From assembly GCA_022385755.1 (NCBI GenBank), contig MU278385.1:82976-146975 (forward strand): a stretch of 64,000 bases of DNA, given 5' to 3'. The notes beneath the pieces were generated by a model. The model did no database searches. It was not told the DNA's origin and saw nothing but the letters and a program-made list of their open reading frames with translations. Shown here piece by piece: positions 1 through 11,235 of this stretch. The stretch is from Trametopsis cervina. Lineage: Eukaryota > Basidiomycota > Agaricomycetes > Polyporales > Irpicaceae. Position 1 is the stretch's first letter. Each line of letters begins with the position of its first letter. The position numbers and the translations under genes are program-made.

Positions 1-3000
1 CTTGATCTTAGCATTGTCTCCTTCGTAGCACGCTGCGAATAGTTCCTCGTAAAGCGGAATTGTGGTCTTTGGCACAGCTTGATGTCCGTACGTAGCGCCG
101 TGCCTGTAAAATGTCTTCTCGCGACCAGCAAAGCCCGAGCCCGTGGCGTTCTGTGATTGCGACGGAATATCGGGGACGTAGATGTGTCTGCCGCTGGTAT
201 CTGCATTATCCTTGCCTTCGCTAGAGAAAAGCTCGGTTGCTGTCTTGGCACTATGCGCAACGAGTAGATTCTCCACCTCTGAGAAATATGCTTTGATCCC
301 GTCCAGAGGAAATTCCTGCTCACTCTGAGCGGTCTGATGTACGCTGTCACATTCCGATATGACCTCCAACACTTTTTTTCGCCAGACCGGGAGCTCCATT
401 GTTCGTGTCCCTCCGGGCAAGAGCCCGGAAAATAGCCTGGGGCCCTGCGCAACAGTCGAAACAGTAGAGGGTACAGAAAATAGCCTGGGGCCTTGCGCAA
501 CAGTCGAAACAGCAGAGGGTACCAGTTGTGGAAGGGAAGCAGAGCCAAAGAGACCTAAATGATGGCCCCCGTCTACGGGTGCTGGAGTAGGATTCAAGTT
601 CTCCGCTGCCTGTGGGCTCGTTGTCGGCTGTGATGCCCTAAGCTTCTGCAAGAGCATGCGTATATAATCGAGATAGGTGAGACGGGTTGTGGCGTCGACA
701 CGTCGAGAGTCCGCAAGTCGCTCATTGACATCAGCACCCAATGCGACCAAGAGGTGTATTGATTCGCGATATGTTACTATCGCCGCTTCGATAGGAGTAG
801 GTACTCTCATGGTCGATACTGCTTGAACATGCTGCTCATTCTTGAGTCTGCGTCCTCAGTGTCAGCCACCCACAAACCAAACATGACGCGAAACACACGC
901 ACTTCAGCTCCCGTGCCCTCTCGAGGTCATCGTCGGTTATGGAGAGATTTGTGCCATAAGCTAACAGGGTAGCGAGGGTGGAATAAGAGCCAATGTTGAC
1001 CGCTGACACCACAGGGAAAATCACAGGATTGTAGGCTTGCATATGAGGGACATGTATGACAGCTTTAGCGTTCGGATCACAACGCAGGAACGTAGAAACC
1101 AGCTTCGGCTTTGGTACACAGATCATTCGATGGAGGACAGTGGCAAGATTTTCGTCCGCCTCGGATGTGACGACGCCGGTGGCAAGTAGCTTCTCAGCGA
1201 TTAGACAGGCGGTATCCTCGTCTTCAGTGACTGCAGTAAGCATCAGGGAGTGGCCATATGTGTTCCCATATGGCGACGGAATCTTGGCGACAAGCTTTGT
1301 GTTCGCGCCTGAAGCTATGAGTAGATCCAATGTCGCAATCGACCCAGAAGTGATGGCATAATGGAGTGGTGAAAGCGCGTAGTCCCAGTCCTGCACGTCA
1401 ATCTCAAACACATCAGGTTCTTCGCTCTCGTCCTCAGGAATATTCCCGTCGCCTTCCTTCGCTTTATCGTCTTCTCCTTTTGCAGAGTGATCTTCGTCCC
1501 CATCGTTCGATTCCCAATCATCCTCACTGCTGTCATGCATTTCGCTGTCGGAGTCTCTGTCGCTTTGATCTTCAATATCAATAGACTTCGTATCCTTCAA
1601 TTGGGCGGCTTCCTCTTCAGCTGCCTTGGCGGCCTCCGCATTCACAGCGCTGCGCTCCAACAGCTTCTTCACAACAGAGGGCATGTTCAGCTGAGCGGCG
1701 AGATGCAAGACGGTCCTCCCATCTACAAGCCTAGCCGTCATTCTAGCATTTGCGTCCACCAGATCAAAAGCGATATCGGCAGCTTTGCAAAGCACAGCAA
1801 CTTGTAGAGGAGTGCGGCCTACGTGATCCCGGCGATTGACATCCATACCTTGTGCAATCATGTTCGCAACAGCCGTCCGATCGTGGGATGCAATTGCGGA
1901 AAACAACTTCTCCACGGGACCAACGTAAGCTTGTTCGGCCCATTCACCGTCGTCGATGGGGTTGAAGCTTCCGGACATAGACTGTCGACCTGGGTCCTCG
2001 ATGATAAATCTAGAGAAATTTGAGTTTCGTCGATGTAATCAATTTGCGTACTAAACATACTTACAGCACTCTACCACGGATGTAAGACTCATCTTCCGTC
2101 ACTTGCAACTCACGCTCTTCGTCGTTCTTGGGCTGTATGCAGTGCTAGAATCTGTTTAGCAGGGAGTAACGAATGAAAACAGGGGCTCGAGCTTACTTCG
2201 CAACAATCTTCCAAACATTCGGGCATCGTACCAAAAAAAGCAGGATGGCGGTGGAGTCTCCTGCCTTTGTTCTTAGGGTTATATGGCGCTATATCGTAGT
2301 CAGTAAAACCATACGTGAGGAGGGTTTCTCCCACTTACAGTTCATACCGAGGTCCTAGCGAAATAAGTCAATATGGCAATCGTCTCAGAAGGATGCAAAG
2401 AACTTGCTGTCTGATATACAAGCTTCTCAATGCGCCGTGCATCCCATCCAGGGCCATAAGGTATGTGCAACGATACGACGTCATAATCGCTTAGTTCCAA
2501 CCCAGCATTCACATCATCTTTGAGATCGCCCTTATATTCCTTCTTCTTAAAGCGACGCCATGAATTCGCTTTATACGGGCGGCCCCGAAGTTCACGCCGA
2601 GATGAGATGTAACGTTCGCGCGAGTCGGCCGTCGCCAATTTCTCAAGAACGAGCAGCCGGGCTAACCCCTGCACTCGCACGATAGACCGTTCAAAGATCT
2701 GGGAAGCAGCAAGATTAGCTTCTCTGTTCCTCTAAGAAAAAAAATCAACTTTACCGTAGGGTCTACATCCGCACGTTTGAGTTGTGGGACGTAGATCTCG
2801 AAGTCTCGCGCAGCATACTTCGCAAGGCGAACTTCGTACGACGGAGAACGGCGAGTGACGTCTGTTGTATTGCACTGTCGCATCATTGCTACTATCGCTC
2901 GAGGATTCGCCCAAACGCGCTGGCCATCGTATGCGCAACAAGGAGCGTCCACATCGAAACCAGCGAGGACCTCTGCAGGGGACTGATAAAGGCGGAGGAC

Positions 3001-3672
3001 AATCTGAACGGAACGGTATGGGTATTGGGAATGAATGGAAACCGTATGCTTTGTACGAATGCATGTCACATCCCATGGGACTGAGTCTCTGACGGCCTCG
3101 TAGATGGCGTTGATCTTGACTTCAGCCTCGGCCGGAGACAAGCCGTACAGAAATAGATCCACATCTGAAGCAGGGTATGCGTATGAGTGGAAATGCTTCC
3201 TGAGAGCTCTCTTGGACGTTTTCGCTTTCTCAGGAACTGGGTTGAGACACGCTTGCACTGCACCACCGGCCGCGACGACATTATTCCAGTCTATTAACTG
3301 CGAAAGAGATCCTTCCGTGAATATGGCCCAGTTCTTCTTGAACTCTTCCAGACTCTGCACCATAGAAGGCGTCCCGTCTTTGCGTCTCTGGTCTTCGGAA
3401 AGAGGCATGATGTACTTGGCGGTCAGGTCTTCTTCATCGGCAACCAGCCGCGCGCGAGTGGTACGGACAGCGAGGGGCGCATCGAAGAGGTCCACAAGTC
3501 CAACATGTGGGTTCTTGAGACGTTCATTGCCTTTATCTTGGGCGAATAACCTGCGCAGTTCAGCCTCGTCATCCAGAGACGGACGAAGGGCGGTGTCGAG
3601 GTCAACACCGGGCCCGGCAGGTAATTGCTCAATGCGAGCAAGGAAGGCATTAACCTCAGGAGTCTGGGACAT
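1..3672 (-). CDS. Nucleotidyltransferase-like plus ankyrin-repeat protein, C-terminus outside window
   Basis: One multi-exon gene read leftwards from an ATG at 3672 (Met-Ser-Gln-Thr-Pro) and still open at base 1. An in-frame ATG at 3816 exists, but the 3672 start follows a more plausible leader. The first exon (3672 to about 2755) has a GG-A-V-Q motif followed by S-D-V-D-L-F-L-Y-G, the spacing expected of a nucleotidyltransferase-like fold. Exons near 2730-2345, 2300-2200 and 2155-2065 join it to the 1978-890 block. That block carries ankyrin repeats (GRTPLQVAV, GRTVLHLAAQ, LSPLHYAITSG) split by a long Asp/Glu/Ser-rich linker (about 1580-1400). A further exon from about 836 leftwards contains another ankyrin-like unit (LLVALGADVNE). 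The substrate is unknown and the nucleotidyltransferase assignment is motif-level only. Ankyrin repeats are certain; the single-gene model is inferred from intron borders in frame. Confidence 0.7.
428..523. repeat. Two-copy 48-bp tandem repeat inside the ankyrin gene
   Basis: Bases 428-475 and 476-523 are near-identical 48-bp units. The length is a multiple of three, so on the minus strand they give a duplicated 16-residue segment containing STVAQGPRLFS in a linker region. This looks like recent slippage or duplication in a disordered stretch. Confidence 0.9.
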
Positions 3673-4489
3673 GGTGCAATATGATGAGTGGAAAGTGGTA
3701 ACGAAAGAGGCTAGGAAAGACGACAGTGCCTGCCGATTATACGAACCTGATAGTCGTGTTATATAGTCGACGGAGACAATTGTGAGCGCTGGACCATCTT
3801 GACACGAATGCGCCAAGACGCTGATGCGGCGTGCGCCCTTTCCTTATTTGGAGTGCGTCGGTGCCGACGGGACATTGATGCGCCCCACGCCGAGTCAAAT
3901 CAATCGCAATAGGGCAATGACTCCAAGACGAGTCACCTATGTTAGTCCTAAGTTGCATGTGGAGGTCATGAGCATGCGTGTTTCGAACTGTGCATCATCC
4001 CGCCGGCGGCCTTCGACGGGGAGGCGGTGGCCGAGAATACACCAATGCAGCGACCAATTGATGGGACTCTGCGAGGTTGCGTGATCCAGACAATATCAGA
4101 CCGTAGAACATATGGAGGAAAAACATGTGAGGTCTGCATGTTGTCGCACGGTGAGTCAAGCGCAACCAGGATGACTGGACACGATGTATACTCGTTGTCT
4201 GTTTCCGCCTACGTGTGAATGAGCAGGATCGTAAATCTCGCAGCCAGATATTGACGTTCAGTTTTGAACCTTCCCAAACTTGTCAAACGTAAAAAGTTCG
4301 CAAGTTGTGAATAGCCATGATGGTTGAACGGGTGTAAACACCCCTCACTACCCATTACGCTCACATTAGTGTTCGATGTTACCTCACTTATAGACGCGTC
4401 TTGATCAGTAAGTAATGCCAACTTGACGCCAACCATCTCTTGACCATCGACAAATCTACATCTCACCTATACTTTCCTTGACTTTTCCA
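3673..4489. other. Intergenic, divergent promoter region
   Basis: Lies between the divergent starts of the ankyrin gene and the next gene. I see no coding exon or repeat; it presumably holds both promoters and 5' leaders. Confidence 0.5.
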
Positions 4490-5876
4490 ATGGCGACACT
4501 TCAAGTTCCCCGACACCTCGTTTCTGCAGTACCTCTGTTTGATGACCAAGTTTGCGAAAATCTCAGCAATTCGGCAGGTTCCTATGTCGATATGCAAGAC
4601 ACGAAGAAGACGATGCAAACGACCGTGGCTATACTTGAAGAAAAGCCTCATCACTTCAAGATTCAGCCCTTGAAACAGGTCCCAGTGGACCTCCGCCCAG
4701 GTGCCAGCCCTTGCCTGAACTTCGACCGTCCGTTCACTGGCCCTCGTCTACAACTTCCGTCACTGTACCAACTTGCTCCCAGCCGAATGGCAGCTACACA
4801 CTCTTTCAACAGCTTGAACGATGGCATGACATTGGTGCTGAACCTTCCTTCATCCCTTTTGGTGCTGGATACGACTTGACTATACTTAGATCTCAGAACC
4901 TGGCTCTCCCCCTCCTCCAAGGCAGCGAGAGCGTTGTAAAGCGCCCCCCACCGAAACGAAATCATACTCTGACGGGTCCGAAGAGAACGTGTCGACATTG
5001 GCTCTCAAGGCTCGGGATAGCTTGGCTGTCTCTTCTCCGGTATCTACCTATGAAATCTCACAAGAACACATCGCACAAGCCCTACTGCAGTACAACGACA
5101 TGTCTCAGGCTTCTCTTATGCATTCCTTGGCGGGAGCACCCGACCTCACTTTTGACTCTTCGGCGGAACTTTCTGGTAGTCTGGCACTGGATACACCGCT
5201 CACGTCGACGCCGTCTTCTGAAAGCGTCAGAAAGGCGAAAAGCATGCATATGCTGGAAGGCTCTCCTGGATTTGGCCCGCTCTCTGAGATGCTCTTCAAC
5301 CCTCCGTCTCTCGGGCGAACCGCTATCTTGCAGCGGCGCAACCGTACGAAGGCTTTCTCTGTCTCCTCTTTGTCGACGAGCCACTCGGACGAAGATGCAC
5401 GAACACTCAACCGGAAGCGACACGCTATCTACGGCGATTCTGAGTGGCAGGTCGACCTTCCTTCGACGAATAGTCGTAGCTCTTCTCTTGTCTCCGTCGT
5501 AGATGAGTTCAGCCCTGCCAAACGACCATCCTACGTAACGCCTCCCCGCAGTTCCACATTCAAGACGTCTGGACTCGATTCTCTGAAGGGCGCGATTCCG
5601 ACTCGACAGGGACTGGGTATCTGGGGTGCCAACACCGCCGTCGAGCATTCACTAGCCAAGACTAGGGTCAAGGCCATCCCTCTTCCTCTCTTACCGTCTT
5701 CTGCACATCCCACTATTCTCTCGCTAAATGTCAAGTCATCCTCGAGGACCTTGAGCATACACAAGCGTGACACTCGGAAAGGGACGTCCACATCGAAGTA
5801 TCATCCAATTGTTATCGAGCTGATGCTTGACTTGGACATCGCCATACAAGAGTGGCAAGCTACGACATTCCTTTAG
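4490..5876 (+). CDS. Hypothetical protein, Ser/Pro-rich
   Basis: Two exons. The first runs from the ATG at 4490 (Met-Ala-Thr-Leu-Gln-Val-Pro) to about 4833. A 55-bp intron (GTGCTG..TTAG) follows, and exon 2 joins in phase 0 at about 4889 and runs to the TAG at 5874. The protein is about 440 residues, with Ser/Pro-rich low-complexity stretches, clusters of basic residues (RKAKS, LNRKRHAI, SPAKRPS) and a short ordered-looking C-terminus (HPIVIELMLDLDIAIQEWQ). I recognise no domain. Composition suggests a nuclear or regulatory protein, which is inference. It converges on RIC8 with about 250 bp between stops. Confidence 0.65.
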
Positions 5877-6126
5877 AATCCAAACTCTCATTTGCACTGT
5901 TCTATTCCCACACTGTATCCCTTGTACCGTATGAGCGAAATGTACTGCATTACTTTTCGCCTACATAGTACATGTGTGTTGAGACTAATCGGGTATATGG
6001 AATAATACATACTAACTGAACGAACAGACGTGAGGACGAACGACAGCGAATGGTACTCATTAATTACAATCGTCCGCCAAACCAAGCGTGGAAGCCAGGA
6101 GAGTCGAGAATCAAATAACCAACCGG

Positions 6127-8246
6127 CTAATAAGCCGGGCCCTTTCCTTCAGAGATAGCTTTGCGGATGGGATTTTGACTGGGGGGGATTGCTCCCATCT
6201 TTTCCAGCCTATCGAACAACACAAACAACTTTTCCGCTTCTGCCTCCTTTTCCTCGTCAGTCATCTCCGGGGCTGCAGGCTCTTGCTTCTGAGCGACACC
6301 GGTGATAGGATTGATCGGCACCCCGTCAGCAGTTTCTCCTGGGATGCTACCTGACGCGTTACTGGGCGCACCAGGCGCACCCATGATGCCTTTTTGGAAC
6401 AAGAAGCCTGCGACGTTGCCGTAGCCAACATACGCTGCCAGTGTACTCGCTGTCACAGCACACTTTAGTCAATGAGAATTTCTGGGGAAACTCATCGTAC
6501 ATACCATCCGAGTCACAAATAGCGTAAAGCATTTCGCCAACGGATATCTTTGTGTTATTGTGGTTGATGCATCCCAAGAGCCTCAAGCACCTTCCTAGCA
6601 GATCGGCGCGTCCTTCCAACGGAGAACTTCGATCCAAATCATTTGGTAATATCCACTCACGCATACGCTTCCGTACAGTCTCATCTGCCAGACAGAGGTT
6701 CTTGATGAAAAGTACGAGAGGAGCAAGCAACTCGTCGAATGATTGATCGGTGTCTTTCTTGCATCGTGTTTGTACTGATGGATCGTCGGGATCCGTGACG
6801 TCTGGCAGATAATGCGACAATGTGATGTCGAGTATATCGTACGCACGAAGTAGTATGTCCACGTTGGAAGGGAGTGTGGAAGATCTAGACGACGTTTTTC
6901 GAACGGCTAGCTTAGAAAAGGCGCGATCAAGAGCACCAGGTTTTGATTCTTTGGACTCCTTACTCGACGCTGGAGGTGAGTCGCTGCGACTAATGGGAGA
7001 GTCTGGGGCAGGAGAACCGGAGGGGGTGATAGCCTTGGAAATAGAACGTGGGGAGGAGGCATTACTCAGAGGAGAGAACCATCTTGACTTGTTTGCGGGA
7101 GTGACAGGTATACTGACAAGCACGTGAACGAGGTGAGTCATGGGGCTCGTGAGAGGAGCAGGGTGGGACGGAGGCATAGCGTTGAAGGTTCGGAGAAGTG
7201 GTATGATTAAGCTGAGCGACATAATGTCAGTCCTAGTCATTACACATCTATGTATAACTCACCCGTCCAGTTTATCATTCCATGCGTCGTGCATTACCAT
7301 ACGATCTCCTTCACTGGGTTCGACCACCTACAAGTACTGTAAGCGTCTATATCGAGCCTCACGGAGAAAACTCACCCTTGGGTAATATGTCACCAGATTC
7401 CAGCCCAGTTTCAGAACCTCCGACATAGCCTCACGAGCCATCTTTTCACTGGACAGAATACTACTTAACAAAGTATCCAGCTTGCAGCTGATGATCTCGA
7501 CGATGTTACTGTGGTGGCCGACCGGCTTAGTTTCAACCAGTGCACGAAGGTAGTCCGCAGAGACCACGGTCAAGGTCAAGAAGAACATAATTCGGCACAC
7601 AATAAAGATACGGTCTGGCGACGTAGTTTTCTGTATTATGATAGATGAAGATGTGCGCTTGTCGTAATAAACAGAGACTCACCTCAAGGAAGTCTACCAT
7701 AGCCTCGCCGCCGCCCACCTCTTTTCTTACGAACGTTCTCCGCGCACTCTCAACGAGAAGGAGAGCGTTCGCTACGCAACGCAGGGCCTCATTTGAGGCA
7801 TCAGCGTCGTCCTTGAAGTGCTCCGACACGCTGATAATGGTATTGAGATTCGCAGGTGTGGCTATGGCTTCCGAGCCCGCAGGGTTCTTGCCCAGTGACT
7901 TCAAAGCTGCCAGGGCTTGCGCGCAATCTAGGTTGTGCCGGTGGTCAACTGTGATCGAGAGCTTCATGAGCATGAGTGGGCTGACCTTTTGAATGCAGCC
8001 TGCATTTATTCGAGCTGCTAGAGCCCTTCGTTAAGGACTTCAAGTCGTCAATAATCATTTGGACTAGCTCCTTGCGGTTTGCATCATCGATCGTCAACGG
8101 TAGAGCTTGAGCACATGTAATCAATGAATGAATGACGAGGAGGGATCGTCTAGCTCACCATCTATGATAGACTGGCAAACCGCTGATACCTCTGAGCGAG
8201 GTGATGAGGCAGTGAGCGCCGCGTAGGCTTGTCGGATCTTGGACAT
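6127..8246 (-). CDS. RIC8: RIC8/synembryn, guanine-nucleotide exchange factor and chaperone for G-alpha
   Basis: Multi-exon gene read from ATG 8246 (Met-Ser-Lys-Ile-Arg-Gln) to a stop at 6127. The translation shows the armadillo-like helical pattern of the synembryn family and its conserved C-terminal blocks: a leucine-rich stretch near GRCLRLLGCINHNNTKISVGE, then MLYAICDSD and, across an intron, LAAYVGYGNVAGFLF, close to the family motif GEMLFxLC..D....GYGNxAGxLF. Upstream exons cover 8104-7985, 7985-7690, 7600-7380 and 7330-7262. RIC8 proteins promote nucleotide exchange on G-alpha subunits and help fold them, in the cytosol and at the cortex. The Ser/Pro-rich insert (about 7060-6880) is a lineage feature. 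The family assignment is good; exact exon borders are provisional. Confidence 0.8.
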
Positions 8247-9064
8247 CGAGAATATTATATGAAATGTAGAGGATTAAAGACTGTGTCCTTAGGTCGTGCA
8301 GGTCAGAACGAGCAGCAAGGAAGGCGAATCAGTCAAATAGTAGTTGTAAGCGAGTCGAGGATAATCTTGAGCACAGAATTAGCCGAGTCGTGAAGTACTG
8401 AAGACGCCAGCCGTTGGGATGCAATAAGCGGTATCTAGGGGGTCTGTGAGGCCCAGGTCGTGATGTGGGGAAAATGGCCCAGGTGCGTTGAAGGGTATGA
8501 AGGGGGAACAAGGAGTGGAAGAGAAGAAAAGAAAGGAGAACGCCCGGGAATGGTGGTTGTGGTGAGAGACGGAGACACAGTGCGAGCCGGTCACGCTGTG
8601 GCCGACAAGTCTCCTAATCGATACTTATGTAAACTCTGACCTCTTATGAAAAAAAATCACCGCAAGCACATTCGTCCAGGAACAATTCGCATTATGAATT
8701 TTGTATCCAAGACAACCATATCTAACCAGCGGATCATCGTGTCGCTCTCTCCGACGGCTGAGGCGACAGGCGTGAGATACAGCGGACTCTCCTACTGCAG
8801 CACCGAATCCCACCGTCAACATACTGCACTGCTACAACGACTGCCCACCACGACACAAGGTAACTTCAGTCGGAACCGAGGGCAAGTGGATGCAACTCGC
8901 CAACTACGACCGTGATATAGACACTCCGACCTCAATCCGCGCCAGCTGCGGAGATGGATCCGGGTAGCAACATAAGCGACGTGCTTTCGGTGTCAGCTGG
9001 GCGACGAAAACCCGTGATGAAAGAACCAGTATCCCAGGTCTCTGCTGTTGTCCAGTAATATCTT
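8247..9064. other. Intergenic between RIC8 and MED10
   Basis: Holds the RIC8 promoter and leader and the 3' region of MED10. Short open frames here lack good starts, introns or recognisable composition. Nothing else seen. Confidence 0.5.
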
Positions 9065-9735
9065 TCAGCTATGGGCGCCATTGCCGTTCATGGTCCCGTT
9101 CACGTAGGGAGGTGGATCAATATGTTGCGAGTCATTTGCCAACCCCGACGGTTCGTTCAGATATTGCGCCAGATCTGGGAAGCTCTGCACGAGGGCCTGG
9201 TTGTAATGTTGGCGATACGACTGTGTACTTTATAATGAACGTTATGACCTTGATGTCGAGCTCCAGTACGAACCTGAACCGCTTGTATCTTCCCATTCAT
9301 GAATTGGTTCTCGGTGGCTGCCCTCTCCAGACGCTCTCGCGTCAACTGCACGGGGTTCCGCGCGTTGTCAATCTCCGCCAGTACCTGCATAGGTATCATC
9401 GTCTGTACATGCTCGGACATTTGGTCAATTGTGGCCAAATGGTTGATCACGTCGTTCCTGGTTCGTGGCAACAGCCGACTTGAGCCCCACATCCTAGACA
9501 TTGGGAGCAACACTCACACTCGCATCCCTACTTGCTTGCCACCACTGCCAGGTTTGTCTTTCTCCTTTGTAAGATCATTGACCACCGTAGTGCCAAGATT
9601 GTATAACGCGTTAGCGAGGCCCAAGAGTTCCAATTCAAGATCTCCTTGGACGCCTGCGGGCGGCGGCGATTCAGACGAACGAGGAGAATCAGGAGCCGGT
9701 GGAGGATTGGGGGTGGAGAAGCTCGCGCGTGCCAT
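9065..9735 (-). CDS. MED10: Mediator of RNA polymerase II transcription subunit 10
   Basis: Read from ATG 9735 (Met-Ala-Arg-Ala-Ser-Phe) to the TGA complement at 9065. Exon 1 has a Pro-rich start, then LELELLGLANALYNLGTTVVND, matching the first helix of the Med10/Nut2 family. The next exon contains HLATIDQMSEHVQTMIPMQVLAEIDNARNPVQLTRERLERA, with the family hallmark of a short acidic/aromatic turn, then GRNP-like (here DNARNP) and a helix ending in N-x-x-x-x-GKI. A last exon (about 9207-9065) ends the protein with a Pro/Asn/Gly-rich tail. MED10 is a middle-module subunit of Mediator in the nucleus. Exon 1/2 splicing is not resolved exactly. The identity is well supported by the central block. 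Confidence 0.8.
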
Positions 9736-11235
9736 GATGCTCCCACTTCCACGCCGTGTCGTAGTTATGGTTTCAGTTGAGGCGTAGTCAGCAAAAAGTT
9801 GCAGAGGGCTGTGGACCAAAGCAACTCATAGGAGGTGGTCAAGGTCGAAGCCAATTTGTAAACAGACGCCACAAGGACCACATAGGCGCTAACACTGAGG
9901 CGGATCGGGCGGGTCCGACTCACATAATGACATTGATTCGAGCTACAGTACAGTTTGAACCTGTAGGATACAGAGCTGCACATCATCCAGCTCAACCCTC
10001 AAGGCAGCTGCGGCACGCGCAGCCTCTGCTTTGCGACGGGCTACCAAGCGGCGCTCCCGAAATTGCTTCCCTGATCTGGAATTAGGGCTGTCGTGTTGCT
10101 TTCCTCTTCCATCTTCAGGTTCGAAACTGGAATAACGTAATACGATGGCGGACTGGATGCTGCTGATATGGTAACAGACGGAGTTTCTGCATTGACAAGG
10201 TCTCTTTGCTCTGCACCGTGGAGGCCAACCATGTGACACGGAATGAGACAATAGGAAGATGACACAACACATACCTGGTAGCGGGCGTATCAAATTTTCC
10301 ATACGAGTGTTCTGTCAAATTGTAATATTAGGGCGTTGTATACTGATGCCAAGGAAGACAAGTTGGTTGTTTGTTCCTCGCAACGAACACCCATGGTCAC
10401 AGCTGACTCCTGAGCAATCGTGAGTATTCACAACACCTGGAAGAATTAGAGAGATATTTGCATTGCTGAATGCTTCCTGCCAGTCTTCCCCGACCACCAA
10501 GGATTCTTCACAGGAAAATTGAGGGCTATAATTCATCGCACGGACGAAGAACAGATAGTGGCATAGCAAACAATACGTGGGGATCGGGCGGCTCTGTCCA
10601 GTTCAACTGCAAGAAGAACGAGCGATAGGTCAATCAGTAACGACAACATGCTTTGGGGCGCGAACTTACTTCTGGGGAATCTTGGAGTATGGCTGGAACG
10701 TGGAGAGACATCGCTGGAAGCGGCGGATAGGGCAGAACGATATATTCGACTGTGGTTGTCGTTAGGTAGATTATATATGAATACAGCAGTAACGCAGGGG
10801 TTGGCATCACAAGTGAGAGGATGAAGTGGAAAGCGGATGAGGGAGATCTTCGAGACCGTTCGCGGTGTTTTATATACTGATTCAATGAAAAGCTATCCGG
10901 GCGGGACGGCGACGTCGAAGCTCCTCGTAATCCAGAAGTTATATGTTTTCTTGAAGAGTTTCCTTACATGGTACGGACATTGCCTAATTTGGGTGGATGC
11001 TTGCGTTCTCCGCCGCCTTCAACCGGGGACGCAGTGACTCTCTCACGAGCTTCTTTCATGTGGGTCACCATCGAGAGGGGGCAATCGCGTACGGATGCAC
11101 AAAGCGTCAAACGAAGTCAGGATATCGCTGCCGAAATAATGACCAGTGATTATCAAGCTTCGCCCAAACTACAATTAAATATACAGCACTGGTCACCAGA
11201 AAGTAGGTGGCAGGCTCGCACCATGGTATTCTCAC
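9736..11235. other. Unresolved stretch, possible small multi-exon gene on the minus strand
   Basis: Between MED10 and SEC63 there are intron-like signals and short open frames on the minus strand. Examples are a start at 10711 (Met-Ser-Leu-His-Val-Pro), a segment near 10500-10440 (VVGEDWQEAFSNA) and one near 10200-10041 ending at a stop at 10041. The ATG at 10302 splices cleanly into the last of these. I could not join all pieces in one frame and recognise no family, so this may be a small fast-evolving gene or noise. From about 10890 to 11235 I see nothing coding. Confidence 0.3.

Noticed and set aside
8646..8915. Open frame of 89 codons upstream of RIC8
   Set aside because: No splicing support, domain or codon bias; probably chance in intergenic DNA.
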